Positions 26,864 through 37,789 of a stretch of 64,000 nucleotides of DNA are shown here, piece by piece. Position 1 is the first letter of the stretch, and the number at the start of each line of letters is the position of its first letter. Source of the stretch: Defluviicoccus sp. bin129. Its GTDB lineage: Bacteria; Pseudomonadota; Alphaproteobacteria; MPNO01. Location of the stretch: the NCBI GenBank assembly GCA_002239065.1, contig MPNO01000003.1, positions 1 through 64,000 on the forward strand, read 5' to 3'. The position numbers were made by a program, and so were the translations under genes. A model generated the notes under the pieces. That model worked only from the letters and a program-made list of their open reading frames with translations. It was not told the origin of the DNA and searched no databases.

Positions 26864-28284
26864 GCGACGCCGGCCCGACCGGTCCCGCGGTGCTCAATCT
26901 CGGCGTTGCCGCGTTCGGCGAAGCGATCCGGGAGTCCGGCGGCAGCGCCGTAGACATCGACTGGCGCCCGCCGGCGGACGGGTCGCGGGAGGCCGGACTC
27001 GCGCTCGCCGGGACGGTCAACGACCCCCGCGTCGAGACCGCCAACCGCGTCGCGTTCGACCGCTTCCTCGCCGCCGAGCCCCGCGCGACGGGGATCGCGC
27101 GGGCGTCGGAGGCGTTGCCCGGGATGGGCGAACGGACGATCCTGCATGCCGGCCCGCCGGTGGCCTGGGAGGCGATGTGCGGGCCGATGCGGGGCGCGGC
27201 GCTGGGCGCGATCCTGTTCGAGGGCTGGGCCGCGGATCTCGACGCCGCGCGCGCGCTCGCCGATGCGGGCGGGGTGGCGTTCGATTCCTGCCACCACCAC
27301 GCCGCCGTCGGGCCGATGTCGGGCGTCACCTCGCCGTCGATGCCGCTCTGGGTGGTCGAGAACCCGCCAGCCGGCAATGTTGCCTTCTGTAGCCTCAACG
27401 AGGGGCTGGGCAAGGTGCTTCGCTTCGGCGCCAACGGCCCGGAGGTGATCGAGCGGCTGCGCTGGATGCAGGGGGAGCTCGCCGACGTGCTGGCGCGCGC
27501 GCTCGACGCGCACGGGCCGGTCGAGCTCAAGCCCCTGATCGCCCAGGCGCTGCATATGGGCGACGAGGCGCATAACCGCAACGCGGCCGCGACCTCGCTG
27601 CTGGTCAAGCGGCTGATCGCGCCGGCGCTCGCCTCCGGCGCCGATCCCCGGGCGATCGCCCGGGTCTTCGCCTTCATCGCCGGCAACGACCATTTCTTCC
27701 TCAACCTCTCGATGGCCGCCTGCAAGGCGATGCTCGATGCCGCGCGCGGCGTGCCGTATGCCTCGATGGTGACCGCGATGGCGCGCAACGGGGTGGAGTT
27801 CGGCATCCAGACGAGCGCGACCGGGGATTCGTGGTTCTCCGCCCCCGCGCCGGTGGTCGACGGGCTCTACTTCTCCGGCTTCGGCCGGGAGCACGCCGCG
27901 CGCGACATCGGCGACAGCGCGATCACCGAGACCGCCGGGCTCGGCGGGTTCGCGATGGCCGCGGCGCCGGCGATCGTCCGCTTCGTCGGCGGCAGCCCGG
28001 GCGAGGCGATCGCCGCCAGCCGCAGGATGCGCGGCATCGCGCTCGGCGCGAACCCCGCCTTCACCCTCCCCATCCTCGACTTCGCCGCGGCGCCGGCCGG
28101 GATCGACGCGCGCCGGGTCGTCGACAGCGGGGTGCGGCCGATCGTCAATACCGGGATCGCCCACCGCGAGGCCGGGATCGGCCAGATCGGCGCCGGCATC
28201 ACCGCCGCGCCGATGGATTGCTTCGTGCGGGCGGTGCGGGCGCTGCACGGAGCGCTTGCCGAGGCCGACGACCGCCCCGGCTGA
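26860..28284 (+). CDS. YlbE-like protein (DUF1116, AllG-type)
   Basis: A 474-residue DUF1116 protein. In E. coli the homologue YlbE works with FdrA in oxamate transcarbamylase. Visible blocks are GMGERTILHAGPPVAWE, DSCHHHAAVGPMSGVTSPSMP with three consecutive histidines, CSLNEGLGKVLRFGAN, ALHMGDEAHNRNAA, FIAGNDHFFLNLSM and NGVEFGIQTSATGD. GTG 26860 overlaps the FdrA-like stop. The third E. coli partner (YlbF/AllH, DUF2877) and a carbamate kinase are not seen here. The gene converges on rlmB with five bases between stops. Confidence 0.86.
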   Translation: MSDAGPTGPAVLNLGVAAFGEAIRESGGSAVDIDWRPPADGSREAGLALAGTVNDPRVETANRVAFDRFLAAEPRATGIARASEALPGMGERTILHAGPPVAWEAMCGPMRGAALGAILFEGWAADLDAARALADAGGVAFDSCHHHAAVGPMSGVTSPSMPLWVVENPPAGNVAFCSLNEGLGKVLRFGANGPEVIERLRWMQGELADVLARALDAHGPVELKPLIAQALHMGDEAHNRNAAATSLLVKRLIAPALASGADPRAIARVFAFIAGNDHFFLNLSMAACKAMLDAARGVPYASMVTAMARNGVEFGIQTSATGDSWFSAPAPVVDGLYFSGFGREHAARDIGDSAITETAGLGGFAMAAAPAIVRFVGGSPGEAIAASRRMRGIALGANPAFTLPILDFAAAPAGIDARRVVDSGVRPIVNTGIAHREAGIGQIGAGITAAPMDCFVRAVRALHGALAEADDRPG

Positions 28285-28289
28285 CCCGG

Positions 28290-29033
28290 CTACGCCGCCT
28301 GCGCGTGGGCGTAGAGCGCGATGGCGGCGGCGGCCGAGACGTTGAGGCTCGCCGCGCCCGCCGCCATCGGGATGCGCAGCAGGAGATCGCAGCTTTCCGC
28401 CGTCAGCCGGCGCAGCCCGCGCCCCTCGGCGCCGAGCACCAGGGCGCAGCGGTCGGGCAGCTCGCCCGGCGCGAGTTCGGTCCCGGCGCCGGCGTCGAAG
28501 CCGACGCACCAGAACCCGCCCGCCTTCATCCGGCCGAGCGCGCGGGCGAGGTTGGCGACCCGGATCACCGGCACCGATTCGAGCGCGCCCGAAGCGGCCC
28601 TCGCGAGCGCCCCGGTCTCCGGCGGGGCGTGGCGGTCCGGGATCACCATGGCGAGCGCGCCCAGCGCGGCCGCGCTCCTGAGCACCGCGCCCACGTTCTG
28701 CGGGTCCTGCACCCGGTCGAGCACGACGGCGGCTGCGCGCTCGCGCGACCGCGCTGCATCGAGAACCGATTCGAGCCCGCCATCGGCGAGCGGTTCGGCG
28801 AGCAGGGCAAGCCCCTGGTGGACCGCGCCGTCGGGGAGGAACTGGCGCAGCGCGTCGCGGTCGACGATCTCCGGCCCGTGGGCGGCGAAGGCCCGGGCCG
28901 CATCGCGTTCGGCGAGCAGGCGGAGCCGCCGCCGCGCCGGGTTGGCGAGCGCGGCGGCGACCGCGTGCCGGCCGTAGAGCCAGACCGTGTTGCGCGGCGC
29001 CCGACCGGCGCGCGTGGCCTTGTTTCGAGTCAT
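28290..29033 (-). CDS. rlmB: 23S rRNA (guanosine-2'-O-)-methyltransferase RlmB
   Basis: A SpoU/TrmH-family methyltransferase expected to methylate a 23S rRNA guanosine, 247 residues. The N-terminal substrate-binding part is WLYGRHAVAAALANPARR. The three SPOUT motifs are [33 protein letters not shown] and IPMAAGAASLNVSAAAAIALY, which form the knotted SAM site. ATG 29033 fits the family start; no clear ribosome site precedes it. It is divergent from the tRNA-Tyr/tRNA-Gly/tuf unit, a neighbour relation common in alphaproteobacteria. Confidence 0.9.
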   Translation of the reverse strand: MTRNKATRAGRAPRNTVWLYGRHAVAAALANPARRRLRLLAERDAARAFAAHGPEIVDRDALRQFLPDGAVHQGLALLAEPLADGGLESVLDAARSRERAAAVVLDRVQDPQNVGAVLRSAAALGALAMVIPDRHAPPETGALARAASGALESVPVIRVANLARALGRMKAGGFWCVGFDAGAGTELAPGELPDRCALVLGAEGRGLRRLTAESCDLLLRIPMAAGAASLNVSAAAAIALYAHAQAA

Positions 29034-29132
29034 GGGAGAGACTATAATGCGCTGCAACATTGTTCTAACAACTGATCCTGCATGGCGCGCCTCCCATGGT
29101 CCGGGACGGGCGCTTTCGCACTTTTCCTGTCG

Positions 29133-29161
29133 TTGACAGGAGGATGCAAATCGCCTAATTC
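29133..29161 (+). promoter_or_regulatory. Strong sigma-70 promoter of the tRNA-tuf operon
   Basis: A perfect TTGACA (29133-29138), an exact 17-bp spacer and TAATTC (29156-29161) sit nine bases before the 5' end of tRNA-Tyr. This is the best promoter match in the window. No separate promoter is visible before tuf. Confidence 0.82.
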
Positions 29162-29170
29162 GGCGGGCGC

Positions 29171-29256
29171 GGAGGGGTGCCCGAGCGGCTAAAGGGGACG
29201 GGCTGTAAACCCGTTGGCGTTTGCCTACGTTGGTTCGAATCCAACCCCCTCCACCA
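29171..29256 (+). tRNA. tRNA-Tyr (anticodon GTA)
   Basis: An 86-nt class II tRNA. The acceptor GGAGGGG pairs with CCCCTCC, the anticodon stem ACGGG/CCCGT closes CTGTAAA with anticodon GTA, a long variable arm (TGGCGTTTGCCTAC region) follows, and the T-arm is TTGGTTCGAATCCAA. Discriminator A and an encoded CCA end at 29256. It is the first gene behind the strong promoter. Confidence 0.97.
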
Positions 29257-29338
29257 GCCCTCCGCGGCGGCATCGCGAGGGCGCGGGAGCGATTGGCGGA
29301 GCGAACGGCCAGTGCAGCGGGAGACCCAGGGACGTCGC

Positions 29339-29412
29339 GCGGGTGTAGCTCAATGGTAGAGCCCCAGCCTTCCAAGCTGGTTGTGTGGGTTCGATTCCCA
29401 TCACCCGCTCCA
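29339..29412 (+). tRNA. tRNA-Gly (anticodon TCC)
   Basis: A 74-nt tRNA. The acceptor GCGGGTG pairs with CACCCGC, the D-arm is AGCTCAATGGTAGAGC, the anticodon stem CCAGC/GCTGG closes CTTCCAA with anticodon TCC, and the T-arm is GTGGGTTCGATTCCCAT. The discriminator is T, followed by an encoded CCA (29410-29412). It lies between tRNA-Tyr and tuf. Confidence 0.97.
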
Positions 29413-29476
29413 GATACCGACCGCGCGGGCCCCGATTCCGGCCCGGCGAGCCAACCCACACCGGGGAACGATTGAG

Positions 29477-30667
<1,191 letters not shown>

Positions 30668-30692
30668 CGGACGGCCGGGGCGGAGAGCAGAG

Positions 30693-31001
30693 ATGGACAA
30701 CCAGAACATACGCATCCGCCTCAAGGCGTTCGATCACCGGGTGCTCGACCAGTCGACCGGCGAAATCGTCAACACGGCGAAACGCACCGGCGCCGAGGTG
30801 CGCGGGCCGATCCCGCTGCCGACGCGGATCGAGAAGTTCACCGTGCTGCGCTCGCCCCATATCGACAAGAAGTCGCGCGAACAGTTCGAGATCCGCACCC
30901 ACAAGCGGCTGCTCGACATCATCGATCCGACGCCGCAGACGGTGGACGCGCTGATGAAGCTCGACCTCGCCGCCGGCGTCGATGTCGAGATCAAGCTCTG
31001 A
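30693..31001 (+). CDS. rpsJ: 30S ribosomal protein S10
   Basis: Head protein of the small subunit and NusE transcription antitermination factor, 102 residues, canonical length. It contains [19 protein letters not shown] and the loop sequence [26 protein letters not shown]. It is the first gene of the S10 operon, 25 bases after tuf. No own promoter stands out in the short gap. Confidence 0.98.
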   Translation: MDNQNIRIRLKAFDHRVLDQSTGEIVNTAKRTGAEVRGPIPLPTRIEKFTVLRSPHIDKKSREQFEIRTHKRLLDIIDPTPQTVDALMKLDLAAGVDVEIKL

Positions 31002-31011
31002 GGGCGGGACG

Positions 31012-31752
31012 ATGCGCACCGGTCTGATCGCCCGCAAGCTCGGCATGACGCGCGCCTTCCGCGACGACGGCATGCATGTGCCGGTGACGGTGCTGAAGGT
31101 CGACCACTGCCAGGTGGTGGCGGTCAAGACCGCCGAACGGGACGGCTACACCGCGCTGCAGCTCGGCGTCGGCGCGGCGAAGGTGAAGAACGTATCCAAG
31201 CCGATGCGCGGACATTTCGCCGGCGCCCGGGTCGAGCCCAAGCGCAAGCTCGCCGAGTTCCGCGTCTCCGACGATGCGGTGATCGACGTGGGCGCCGAGC
31301 TGACGGCCGGCCATTTCGTCGCCGGCCAGCATGTCGACGTCGTCGGCACCAGCATCGGCAAGGGCTTCGCCGGCGCCATGAAGCGGCACAATTTCGGCGG
31401 GCTCGAGGCGAGTCACGGGGTGTCCATCAGCCACCGCAGCCACGGCTCGACCGGCAACAGCCAGGACCCCGGCAAGGTGTTCAAGGGCAAGAAGATGGCC
31501 GGCCATCTGGGCGATGCCCGGACCACGGTGCAGAACCTGACGGTGCATTCCACCGACGCCGAGCGCGGCCTGATCCTGCTCGCCGGCGCGGTGCCGGGGT
31601 CGAAGGGCGGATACGTGCTGGTCTCGGACGCCAAGAAGCGCCCGGCGCCCGACGGCCTGCCCTTCCCGGGCGCGGTCAGGGCGGCGGAAGAGGTGGAAGT
31701 TGCGCAGCCCGAGCCCGAGCCGGCACAGGAGGGAGGCGGCGATGAAGGTTGA
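31012..31752 (+). CDS. rplC: 50S ribosomal protein L3
   Basis: Early assembly protein of the large subunit near the peptidyl transferase centre, 246 residues. The start [16 protein letters not shown] and the central [23 protein letters not shown] loop region with the methylatable glutamine are typical. It carries an acidic C-terminal tail ([20 protein letters not shown]), making it longer than E. coli L3 (209 residues). ATG 31012 follows GGGCGGGAC; it overlaps rplD by 11 bp. Confidence 0.97.
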   Translation: MRTGLIARKLGMTRAFRDDGMHVPVTVLKVDHCQVVAVKTAERDGYTALQLGVGAAKVKNVSKPMRGHFAGARVEPKRKLAEFRVSDDAVIDVGAELTAGHFVAGQHVDVVGTSIGKGFAGAMKRHNFGGLEASHGVSISHRSHGSTGNSQDPGKVFKGKKMAGHLGDARTTVQNLTVHSTDAERGLILLAGAVPGSKGGYVLVSDAKKRPAPDGLPFPGAVRAAEEVEVAQPEPEPAQEGGGDEG

Positions 31753-32362
31753 TGTCGTGACCCTCGACAACGAGAAGGCGGGCTCGATCGAGCTCGCCGA
31801 TCCGGTCTTCGCCGCCCCGGTGCGCGGCGACATCCTCGCGCGCATGGTCAACTGGCAGCGCGCGAAGCGCCGCGCCGGCACCCACAGCACCAAGGGCATC
31901 AGCGAGATCCGCGGCACCACCGCCAAGCCCTACAAGCAGAAGGGCACCGGCCGCGCCCGCCACGGCAGCCGGCGCTCGCCCCAGTGGCGCGGCGGCTCGG
32001 TGATCTTCGGGCCCAGGCCGCGCAGCCACGCGCACAAGCTGCCCAAGAAGGTGCGCCGGATGGCGCTGCGCGCGGCGCTGTCGAGCAAGTGCGCCGAAGG
32101 ACAGCTCATCGTGCTCGACGCCGCCAAGGCCGAGGACCACAAGACCGCCGCTCTCGCCGAGCGGCTCGACGCGCTCGGCTGGCGCTCGGTGCTGATCATC
32201 GGCGGCGCCGAGCTCGACGCCAATTTCGCCCGCGCCGCCGCCAACCTGCCCAATATCGACGTGCTGCCCCAGCAGGGCGCCAATGTCTACGACATCCTGC
32301 GCCGCGAGACCCTGGTGCTGACCCGCGATGCGGTGGCCCATCTCGAGGAGCGGCTGTCATGA
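31742..32362 (+). CDS. rplD: 50S ribosomal protein L4
   Basis: Exit-tunnel protein of the large subunit, 206 residues. The extended tunnel loop is visible in [20 protein letters not shown] and [17 protein letters not shown]. coli L4 also represses its own operon; whether that holds here cannot be seen. The start ATG 31742 lies within the end of rplC, preceded by GGAGGCGGCG; the stop overlaps rplW by ATGA. Confidence 0.97.
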   Translation: MKVDVVTLDNEKAGSIELADPVFAAPVRGDILARMVNWQRAKRRAGTHSTKGISEIRGTTAKPYKQKGTGRARHGSRRSPQWRGGSVIFGPRPRSHAHKLPKKVRRMALRAALSSKCAEGQLIVLDAAKAEDHKTAALAERLDALGWRSVLIIGGAELDANFARAAANLPNIDVLPQQGANVYDILRRETLVLTRDAVAHLEERLS

Positions 32363-32676
32363 AACGCACCGGCCCCGTCCGGGTCTCCGACGGCCGCGCC
32401 TGCGAGCTGCTGCGCTCGCCGGTGATCACCGAGAAATCGACCATGGGGAGCGAGCACAACCAGATCACCTTCCGGGTGCCGCTCGACGCCACCAAGCCGG
32501 AGATCAAGGCGGCGGTGGAGAAGCTGTTCGACGTCGAGGTCACCGCGGTCAACACGATCCGCCAGAAGGGCAAGGTCAAGCGCTTCCGCGGGCGCATCGG
32601 CAAGCGCCCCGACTACAAGAAGGCCATGGTGTCGCTCGCCGAGGGCCAGTCGATCGACGTGACGACGGGGGTCTAG
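32359..32676 (+). CDS. rplW: 50S ribosomal protein L23
   Basis: Large-subunit protein at the tunnel exit, docking site for trigger factor and SRP, 105 residues. [12 protein letters not shown] and [22 protein letters not shown] are conserved. The start overlaps the rplD stop by four bases. About ten extra N-terminal residues ([12 protein letters not shown]) precede the core. Confidence 0.97.
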   Translation: MKRTGPVRVSDGRACELLRSPVITEKSTMGSEHNQITFRVPLDATKPEIKAAVEKLFDVEVTAVNTIRQKGKVKRFRGRIGKRPDYKKAMVSLAEGQSIDVTTGV

Positions 32677-32679
32677 GCG

Positions 32680-33507
32680 ATGGCGCTCAAGAAATTCAAC
32701 CCGGTCACCTCCTCGCAGCGAGGGCTGATCCTGGTCGACCGTTCGGAGCTGTGGAAGGGCCGCCCGGTCAAGCAGCTCACCGAGGGTCTGTCGGCCAAGG
32801 GCGGGCGCAACAATGCCGGGCGGATCACCGCGCGCCGGCGCGGCGGCGGGCACAAGCGGCTGTACCGCAAGATCGACTTCAAGCGGCGCAAGTTCGACGT
32901 GCCGGCGACGGTCGAGCGCATCGAGTACGACCCCAACCGGTCCGCCTTCATCGCGCTGCTGAAATACCAGGACGGCGAGCAGAGCTACATCATCGCGCCG
33001 CAGCGCCTCGCCGTCGGCGACGTGGTGGTCGCCGGCCGGTCGGTCGACGTCAAGCCGGGCAACGCGATGCCGATGGAGAACATCCCGGTCGGCACCATCA
33101 TCCACAATATCGAGATGCGGCCCGGCAAGGGCGCGCAGATCGCCCGCGCCGCCGGCACCTACGCGCAGCTCGTCGGCAAGGATTCGGGCTATGCGCAGCT
33201 CCGCCTGACCTCGGGCGAGGCACGCATGGTGCCGGCGCGCTGCATGGCGACGATCGGCGCGGTGTCCAACTCGGACAACCAGAACATCAAGAAGGCGAAG
33301 GCGGGGCGGAACCGCTGGCTCGGCAAGCGGCCCTCGGTCCGCGGCGTCGCGATGAACCCGGTCGACCACCCGCATGGCGGGGGCGAGGGGCGCAGTTCCG
33401 GCGGGCGCCACCCGGTGACGCCCTGGGGCGTGCCGACCAAGGGCAAGCGGACGCGCGGCAAGAAGAAGAGCGACGCGCTCATCATGCGCCGCCGTCACAA
33501 GAGATAG
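32680..33507 (+). CDS. rplB: 50S ribosomal protein L2
   Basis: Large-subunit protein needed for subunit joining and peptidyl transfer, 275 residues. The RNA-binding start [40 protein letters not shown], and the C-terminal loop [20 protein letters not shown] with the key histidine are intact. It starts three bases after rplW. Confidence 0.98.
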   Translation: MALKKFNPVTSSQRGLILVDRSELWKGRPVKQLTEGLSAKGGRNNAGRITARRRGGGHKRLYRKIDFKRRKFDVPATVERIEYDPNRSAFIALLKYQDGEQSYIIAPQRLAVGDVVVAGRSVDVKPGNAMPMENIPVGTIIHNIEMRPGKGAQIARAAGTYAQLVGKDSGYAQLRLTSGEARMVPARCMATIGAVSNSDNQNIKKAKAGRNRWLGKRPSVRGVAMNPVDHPHGGGEGRSSGGRHPVTPWGVPTKGKRTRGKKKSDALIMRRRHKR

Positions 33508-33519
33508 AGGGGACCAGCG

Positions 33520-33798
33520 GTGTCTCGTTCGGTTTGGAAAGGCCCGTTCGTCGACGGCTACCTTCTCAGGAAGGCGGAGAAGGTGCGCGATTCCGGGCGC
33601 AAGGAGATCATCCGCACGTGGTCGCGGCGCTCGACCATCCTGCCGCAATTCGTCGGCCTCACCTTCGGCGTCCATAACGGGCACAAGTTCCTGCCCGTGC
33701 TGGTGACCGAGAACATGGTGGGCCACAAATTCGGCGAGTTCGCGATGACGCGCACCTATCACGGCCACGCGGCCGACAAGCGCGCCAGGCGGGGCTGA
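33520..33798 (+). CDS. rpsS: 30S ribosomal protein S19
   Basis: Small-subunit head protein near the A-site finger, 92 residues. [19 protein letters not shown] and [20 protein letters not shown] are diagnostic. It uses a GTG start at 33520 after AGAGGGGACCAGCG; the following rplV starts one base after its stop. Confidence 0.98.
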   Translation: MSRSVWKGPFVDGYLLRKAEKVRDSGRKEIIRTWSRRSTILPQFVGLTFGVHNGHKFLPVLVTENMVGHKFGEFAMTRTYHGHAADKRARRG

Positions 33799-33799
33799 G

Positions 33800-34189
33800 A
33801 TGGGCAAGCCCGCGACAGCCAGGCGGCTCGGCGAGAACGAGGCGATGGCCTATCTCAAGGCCGTCCATGTCAGCCCGCGCAAGCTGAACCTGCTGGCCCA
33901 GATGATCCGCGGCATGGACGCCTCGCGGGCGCTGACCGCGCTCACCTTTTCGCGCCGCCGGGTGGCGCAGGATGTCCGCAAGGTGCTGCAATCGGCGATC
34001 GCCAATGCCGAGAACAACCACCAGCTCGATGTCGACCGGCTGGTCGTCGCCGAGGCCTTTGTCGGACGCAGCTTTGCGATGAAGCGGTTCCGGGCGCGCG
34101 CCCGCGGCCGGGTCGGACGGCTGGAGAAGCCGTTCGCGAACCTGACCGTGGTGGTGCGCGAGCGCGAGGAAGACGAGGAAGACGTCTGA
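33800..34189 (+). CDS. rplV: 50S ribosomal protein L22
   Basis: Exit-tunnel protein of the large subunit, 129 residues. The tunnel hairpin region [20 protein letters not shown] and the core [20 protein letters not shown] are present. The C-terminus is acidic (EREEDEEDV). Its stop overlaps the rpsC start (TGATG). Confidence 0.97.
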   Translation: MGKPATARRLGENEAMAYLKAVHVSPRKLNLLAQMIRGMDASRALTALTFSRRRVAQDVRKVLQSAIANAENNHQLDVDRLVVAEAFVGRSFAMKRFRARARGRVGRLEKPFANLTVVVREREEDEEDV

Positions 34190-34866
34190 TGGGTCAGAAG
34201 GTCAATCCGGTAGGGCTCAGGGTCGGGATCAACCGCACCTGGGATTCGCGCTGGTACGCCGACACGCAGTACGGCGACCTGCTGCACGAGGACCTGCGGC
34301 TCAGGGACTACCTGTTCAAGCGCCTGTCGCAGGCCGGAGTCAGCCGGGTGGTCATCGAACGGCCGGCCAAGAAGGCCAGGGTGACGATCCATTCGGCGCG
34401 CCCCGGGGTGGTGATCGGCAAGAAGGGCGCCGACATCGAGAAGCTCCGCCAGGACGTCTCGCGGATGACCAACTCGGACGTCCACATCAACATCGTCGAG
34501 TTCCGCAAGCCCGAGATCGACGCCAAGCTGGTGGCCGAGAACATCGCCCAGCAGCTGGAACGCCGGGTCGCGTTCCGCCGCGCGATGAAGCGCGCCGTCC
34601 AGTCGGCGATGCGCCTCGGCGCCGAGGGCATCCGGATCAATTGCGGCGGGCGGCTCGGCGGCGCCGAAATCGCGCGCATGGAGTGGTACCGCGAGGGGCG
34701 GGTGCCGCTGCACACGCTGCGCGCCAATGTCGATTACGGGATCGCCACGGCGCGGACCACCTACGGCACCTGCGGGGTGAAGGTCTGGGTGTTCAAGGGC
34801 GAGATCATGGCGCACGACCCGATGGCGCTCGACAGGACCACCCAGGAAATGCAGACCGCCCGTTAG
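34189..34866 (+). CDS. rpsC: 30S ribosomal protein S3
   Basis: mRNA-entry-channel protein, 225 residues. The start [20 protein letters not shown], the KH-domain signature [17 protein letters not shown] and the C-terminal [21 protein letters not shown] are canonical. It is translationally coupled to rplV. Confidence 0.98.
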   Translation: MGQKVNPVGLRVGINRTWDSRWYADTQYGDLLHEDLRLRDYLFKRLSQAGVSRVVIERPAKKARVTIHSARPGVVIGKKGADIEKLRQDVSRMTNSDVHINIVEFRKPEIDAKLVAENIAQQLERRVAFRRAMKRAVQSAMRLGAEGIRINCGGRLGGAEIARMEWYREGRVPLHTLRANVDYGIATARTTYGTCGVKVWVFKGEIMAHDPMALDRTTQEMQTAR

Positions 34867-34884
34867 GCGGAGGGATGCGGAGCG

Positions 34885-35304
34885 ATGCTGAGCCCGAAGA
34901 GAACCAAGTTCAGGAAGGCCCACAAGGGCCGGATCCACGGCAACGCCAAGGCCGGCACGACGCTCAATTTCGGCGCCTTCGGGTTGAAGGCGATCGGACC
35001 GGGCCGGGTCACGGCGCGCCAGATCGAGGCTTCCAGGCGCGCCATCACGCGCCACATGAAGCGCTCGGGCCGGGTGTGGATCCGCATCTTCCCCGACGTT
35101 CCGGTATCCCAGAAGCCGGCCGAGGTGCGCCAGGGCAAGGGCAAGGGCGCGCCGGAATACTGGGCCTGCCGGGTCAAGCCCGGCCGCATCATGTTCGAGA
35201 TCGACGGCGTGCCGGGCGACGTGGCGCGGAGCGCGCTCTCGCTCGCCGCGGCGAAGCTGCCGATCCCGGTGCGCTTCGTGCAACGCCTGGCGGGGGGCCA
35301 TTGA
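34885..35304 (+). CDS. rplP: 50S ribosomal protein L16
   Basis: Large-subunit protein shaping the A-site tRNA path, 139 residues. It opens [17 protein letters not shown] and contains [18 protein letters not shown] with the usual basic cluster. GGAGGGATGCGGAGCG precedes ATG 34885. Confidence 0.98.
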   Translation: MLSPKRTKFRKAHKGRIHGNAKAGTTLNFGAFGLKAIGPGRVTARQIEASRRAITRHMKRSGRVWIRIFPDVPVSQKPAEVRQGKGKGAPEYWACRVKPGRIMFEIDGVPGDVARSALSLAAAKLPIPVRFVQRLAGGH

Positions 35305-35306
35305 CC

Positions 35307-35513
35307 ATGCAGGCCGCGGAAGTCAGGCAGAAGACGCCCGACGAGCTCGCCGATATGCTGCGCGGGCTGCGCCGGGAAGCGCTCAATCTCCGCTTCCAGC
35401 GCGCCAGCGGGCAGCTCGAGGCGACATCGCGGGTACGCGAGGTCAGGCGCGACATCGCGCGCATCCAGACCATCGTCAACCAGCGCCGCCGCGCGGCCGA
35501 AAAGGAGGGCTGA
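35307..35513 (+). CDS. rpmC: 50S ribosomal protein L29
   Basis: Small helical protein at the tunnel exit, 68 residues. EVRQKTPDELADMLRGLRRE and FQRASGQLEATSRVREVRRD match the family. It starts two bases after rplP; GGGGGGCCATTGACC supplies the ribosome site. Confidence 0.97.
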   Translation: MQAAEVRQKTPDELADMLRGLRREALNLRFQRASGQLEATSRVREVRRDIARIQTIVNQRRRAAEKEG

Positions 35514-35516
35514 GCG

Positions 35517-35768
35517 GTGCCGAGACGGGTCCTGCAGGGCGTCGTGATAAGCGACAAGATGGACAAGACCGTGGTGGTCCGGGTTGAACGCCGCGTCCGC
35601 CACCCGATCTACAAGAAGATCATCCGCCGGTCCGGCAAGTTCTCCGCCCATGACGCGGGGAACAGCTGCAAGGAAGGCGATGTCGTGCGTATCCGCGAGT
35701 GCCGGCCGCTGTCGAAGTCCAAGCGGTGGGAAGTGATCGACGAAACCGGCGGGTCCGCGGCGACGTGA
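35517..35768 (+). CDS. rpsQ: 30S ribosomal protein S17
   Basis: Primary 16S rRNA-binding protein, 83 residues. [21 protein letters not shown] and [18 protein letters not shown] are conserved OB-fold segments. It uses a GTG start at 35517 after AAGGAGGGCTGAGCG. It closes the S10 gene set. Confidence 0.97.
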   Translation: MPRRVLQGVVISDKMDKTVVVRVERRVRHPIYKKIIRRSGKFSAHDAGNSCKEGDVVRIRECRPLSKSKRWEVIDETGGSAAT

Positions 35769-35775
35769 GGGCACA

Positions 35776-36144
35776 ATGATTCAGGCCGAAAGCAATCTCG
35801 ACGTAGCGGACAACTCGGGCGCCCGGCGGGTGCAGTGCATCCGCATCCTGGGCGGGTCGAGGCGCCGCTGGGCGTCGGTCGGCGACGTGATCGTGGTCTC
35901 GGTCAAGGAGGCGATCCCGCGCGGACGGGTGAAGAAGGGCGACATCCACCGGGCGGTGGTGGTCCGCACCGCCAAGGAGATCCGCCGGCCCGACGGTACC
36001 GCCATCCGGTTCGACCGCAACGCGGCGGTGCTGATCAGCCCGGCCGGCGAGCCGATCGGGACCCGCATTTTCGGCCCGGTCACCCGCGAGCTGCGCGCCA
36101 AGCAGTACATGAAGATCATTTCGCTCGCGCCGGAGGTGCTGTGA
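35776..36144 (+). CDS. rplN: 50S ribosomal protein L14
   Basis: Large-subunit protein at the subunit interface, 122 residues. [20 protein letters not shown] at the start and the [21 protein letters not shown] segment are canonical. It begins seven bases after rpsQ, so the S10 and spc gene sets run on without a visible terminator or promoter. Confidence 0.98.
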   Translation: MIQAESNLDVADNSGARRVQCIRILGGSRRRWASVGDVIVVSVKEAIPRGRVKKGDIHRAVVVRTAKEIRRPDGTAIRFDRNAAVLISPAGEPIGTRIFGPVTRELRAKQYMKIISLAPEVL

Positions 36145-36145
36145 C

Positions 36146-36487
36146 ATGGGACGCAGGGCGAAGAGCGGCGGCGGGATCAAGCGGATCCGCAAGGGCGACA
36201 ACGTCATCGTGCTGACCGGGCGCGACAAGGGAAAGCGGGGCGGCGTGCTCAAGTCGATGCCCAGGGAAGGGCGGCTGATCGTCCAGGGCGTCAACATGGT
36301 CAAGCGCCACACCCGCCCCTCGCAGACCCAGACCGGCGGCATCGTCGAGAAGGAGGCGCCGATCCACGTCTCCAATGTGGCGCTGCTCGACCCGGCCTCC
36401 GACAGGCCCACGCGCATCGGCTTCCGGCTGCTCGAGGACGGCCGCAAGGTACGCTACGCCAAGGCCTCCGGCGAGTTGATCGACTAG
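36146..36487 (+). CDS. rplX: 50S ribosomal protein L24
   Basis: Assembly initiator of the large subunit, 113 residues. The KOW motif [19 protein letters not shown] is clear, followed by [20 protein letters not shown]. The start is preceded by only one base of gap after rplN; translation is likely coupled. Confidence 0.97.
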   Translation: MGRRAKSGGGIKRIRKGDNVIVLTGRDKGKRGGVLKSMPREGRLIVQGVNMVKRHTRPSQTQTGGIVEKEAPIHVSNVALLDPASDRPTRIGFRLLEDGRKVRYAKASGELID

Positions 36488-36498
36488 GGACGGAAACC

Positions 36499-37041
36499 AT
36501 GCCTGCCCGCCTACAGGAACACTATCGAGAGGTCGTCCGGCCGGCGCTGCTGGAGGAGTTCGGCTACGCCAACCCGATGCAGGTGCCGAAGCTGGACAAG
36601 GTCGTGCTCAACATGGGGGTCGGCGAGGCGGTCGGCGATTCGAAGAAGATCGACGCGGCGGCCCGCGAGATGGCCCTCATCGCCGGCCAGAAGCCGATCG
36701 TCATCCGCGCCCGCAGATCCGTCGCCCAGTTCAAGCTGCGCGAGGGCATGCCGGTGGGCGTCAAGGTCACGCTGAGGCGGGCGATGATGTACGAGTTTCT
36801 CGACCGGCTGATCACCATCGCGCTGCCCAGGGTGCGCGACTTCCGGGGCCTGTCGCCCGCGAGCTTCGACGGCAGCGGAAATTATGCGATGGGGCTGCAG
36901 GAACAGATCGTCTTCCCCGAGATCGACTACGACTCGGTGGACCAGATGCGCGGCATGGATGTCGTCGTCGTCACCACGGCCCAGACCGACGACGAGGCGA
37001 GGTCGCTGCTCAGGGGATTCCAGTTTCCCTTCGTGAACTGA
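36499..37041 (+). CDS. rplE: 50S ribosomal protein L5
   Basis: 5S rRNA-binding protein of the central protuberance, 180 residues. The core [21 protein letters not shown] and [21 protein letters not shown] are typical. GGGACGGAAACC precedes ATG 36499. Confidence 0.98.
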   Translation: MPARLQEHYREVVRPALLEEFGYANPMQVPKLDKVVLNMGVGEAVGDSKKIDAAAREMALIAGQKPIVIRARRSVAQFKLREGMPVGVKVTLRRAMMYEFLDRLITIALPRVRDFRGLSPASFDGSGNYAMGLQEQIVFPEIDYDSVDQMRGMDVVVVTTAQTDDEARSLLRGFQFPFVN

Positions 37042-37063
37042 TGTAAGGACCGGGAACGATCGA

Positions 37064-37369
37064 ATGGCGAAGAAGAGCGCCGTAGAAAGAAACAGGAAGC
37101 GCCGGCGGTTGACCGCCCGCGACAGCACGAAGCGCGCGGCGCTGAAGGAGATCGCGAACGATCGCGACCTGCCGATGGAGGTGCGGTTCAACGCCCGCCT
37201 CAGGCTCGCCAAGATGCCGCGCAACGGTGCGCCGGTGCGGGTCCGCAACCGTTGCGAGCTGAGCGGAAGGCCGCGCGGCTATTACCGCAAGTTCCGCATC
37301 TCGCGGATCGCGCTGCGCGAACTCGCCGCCTTCGGGTTGATACCCGGCATGGTGAAGTCGAGTTGGTAA
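37064..37369 (+). CDS. rpsN: 30S ribosomal protein S14 (zinc-independent type)
   Basis: Small-subunit head protein, 101 residues, the long C-minus form without the four zinc cysteines. [16 protein letters not shown] and the C-terminal [20 protein letters not shown] are diagnostic. AAGGACCGGGAACGATCGA lies ahead of ATG 37064. Confidence 0.97.
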   Translation: MAKKSAVERNRKRRRLTARDSTKRAALKEIANDRDLPMEVRFNARLRLAKMPRNGAPVRVRNRCELSGRPRGYYRKFRISRIALRELAAFGLIPGMVKSSW

Positions 37370-37382
37370 GGGAGCCGCGGCG

Positions 37383-37781
37383 ATGACGATGAGCGACCCG
37401 ATCGGCGACATGCTGACGCGCATCCGCAACGGCCAGCGGGCACACAAGGCGGCCGTCGACGCACCCTCTTCCCGGCTGCGGGCCAACGTGCTCGACGTGC
37501 TCCAGCGCGAGGGCTATATCCGGGGCTACAGCGAGAGCGAGCTGAGAAAGGGCATTGCGGAACTCCGCATCGAGCTCAAATACCATGACGGAGAACCGGT
37601 GATCCGCGAGATCCGGCGGGTCTCCAAGCCCGGGCGGCGGGTCTATTCCAAGATCAGGGATCTCTCGCCGGTCTATAACGGGCTCGGCATCTCGATCCTG
37701 TCCACCCCGCGGGGGGTGATGTCTGACAACGAGGCCCGCGCCGCCAATGTCGGCGGCGAAGTCCTCTGCATGGTGTTCTAG
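37383..37781 (+). CDS. rpsH: 30S ribosomal protein S8
   Basis: Central 16S rRNA-binding protein, 132 residues. [20 protein letters not shown] and the C-terminal [20 protein letters not shown] are conserved. In E. coli S8 represses the spc operon by binding the rplE leader; no equivalent structure was examined here. The start is ATG 37383 after GGGAGCCGCGGCG. Confidence 0.98.
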   Translation: MTMSDPIGDMLTRIRNGQRAHKAAVDAPSSRLRANVLDVLQREGYIRGYSESELRKGIAELRIELKYHDGEPVIREIRRVSKPGRRVYSKIRDLSPVYNGLGISILSTPRGVMSDNEARAANVGGEVLCMVF

Positions 37782-37789
37782 GAGGCGTC

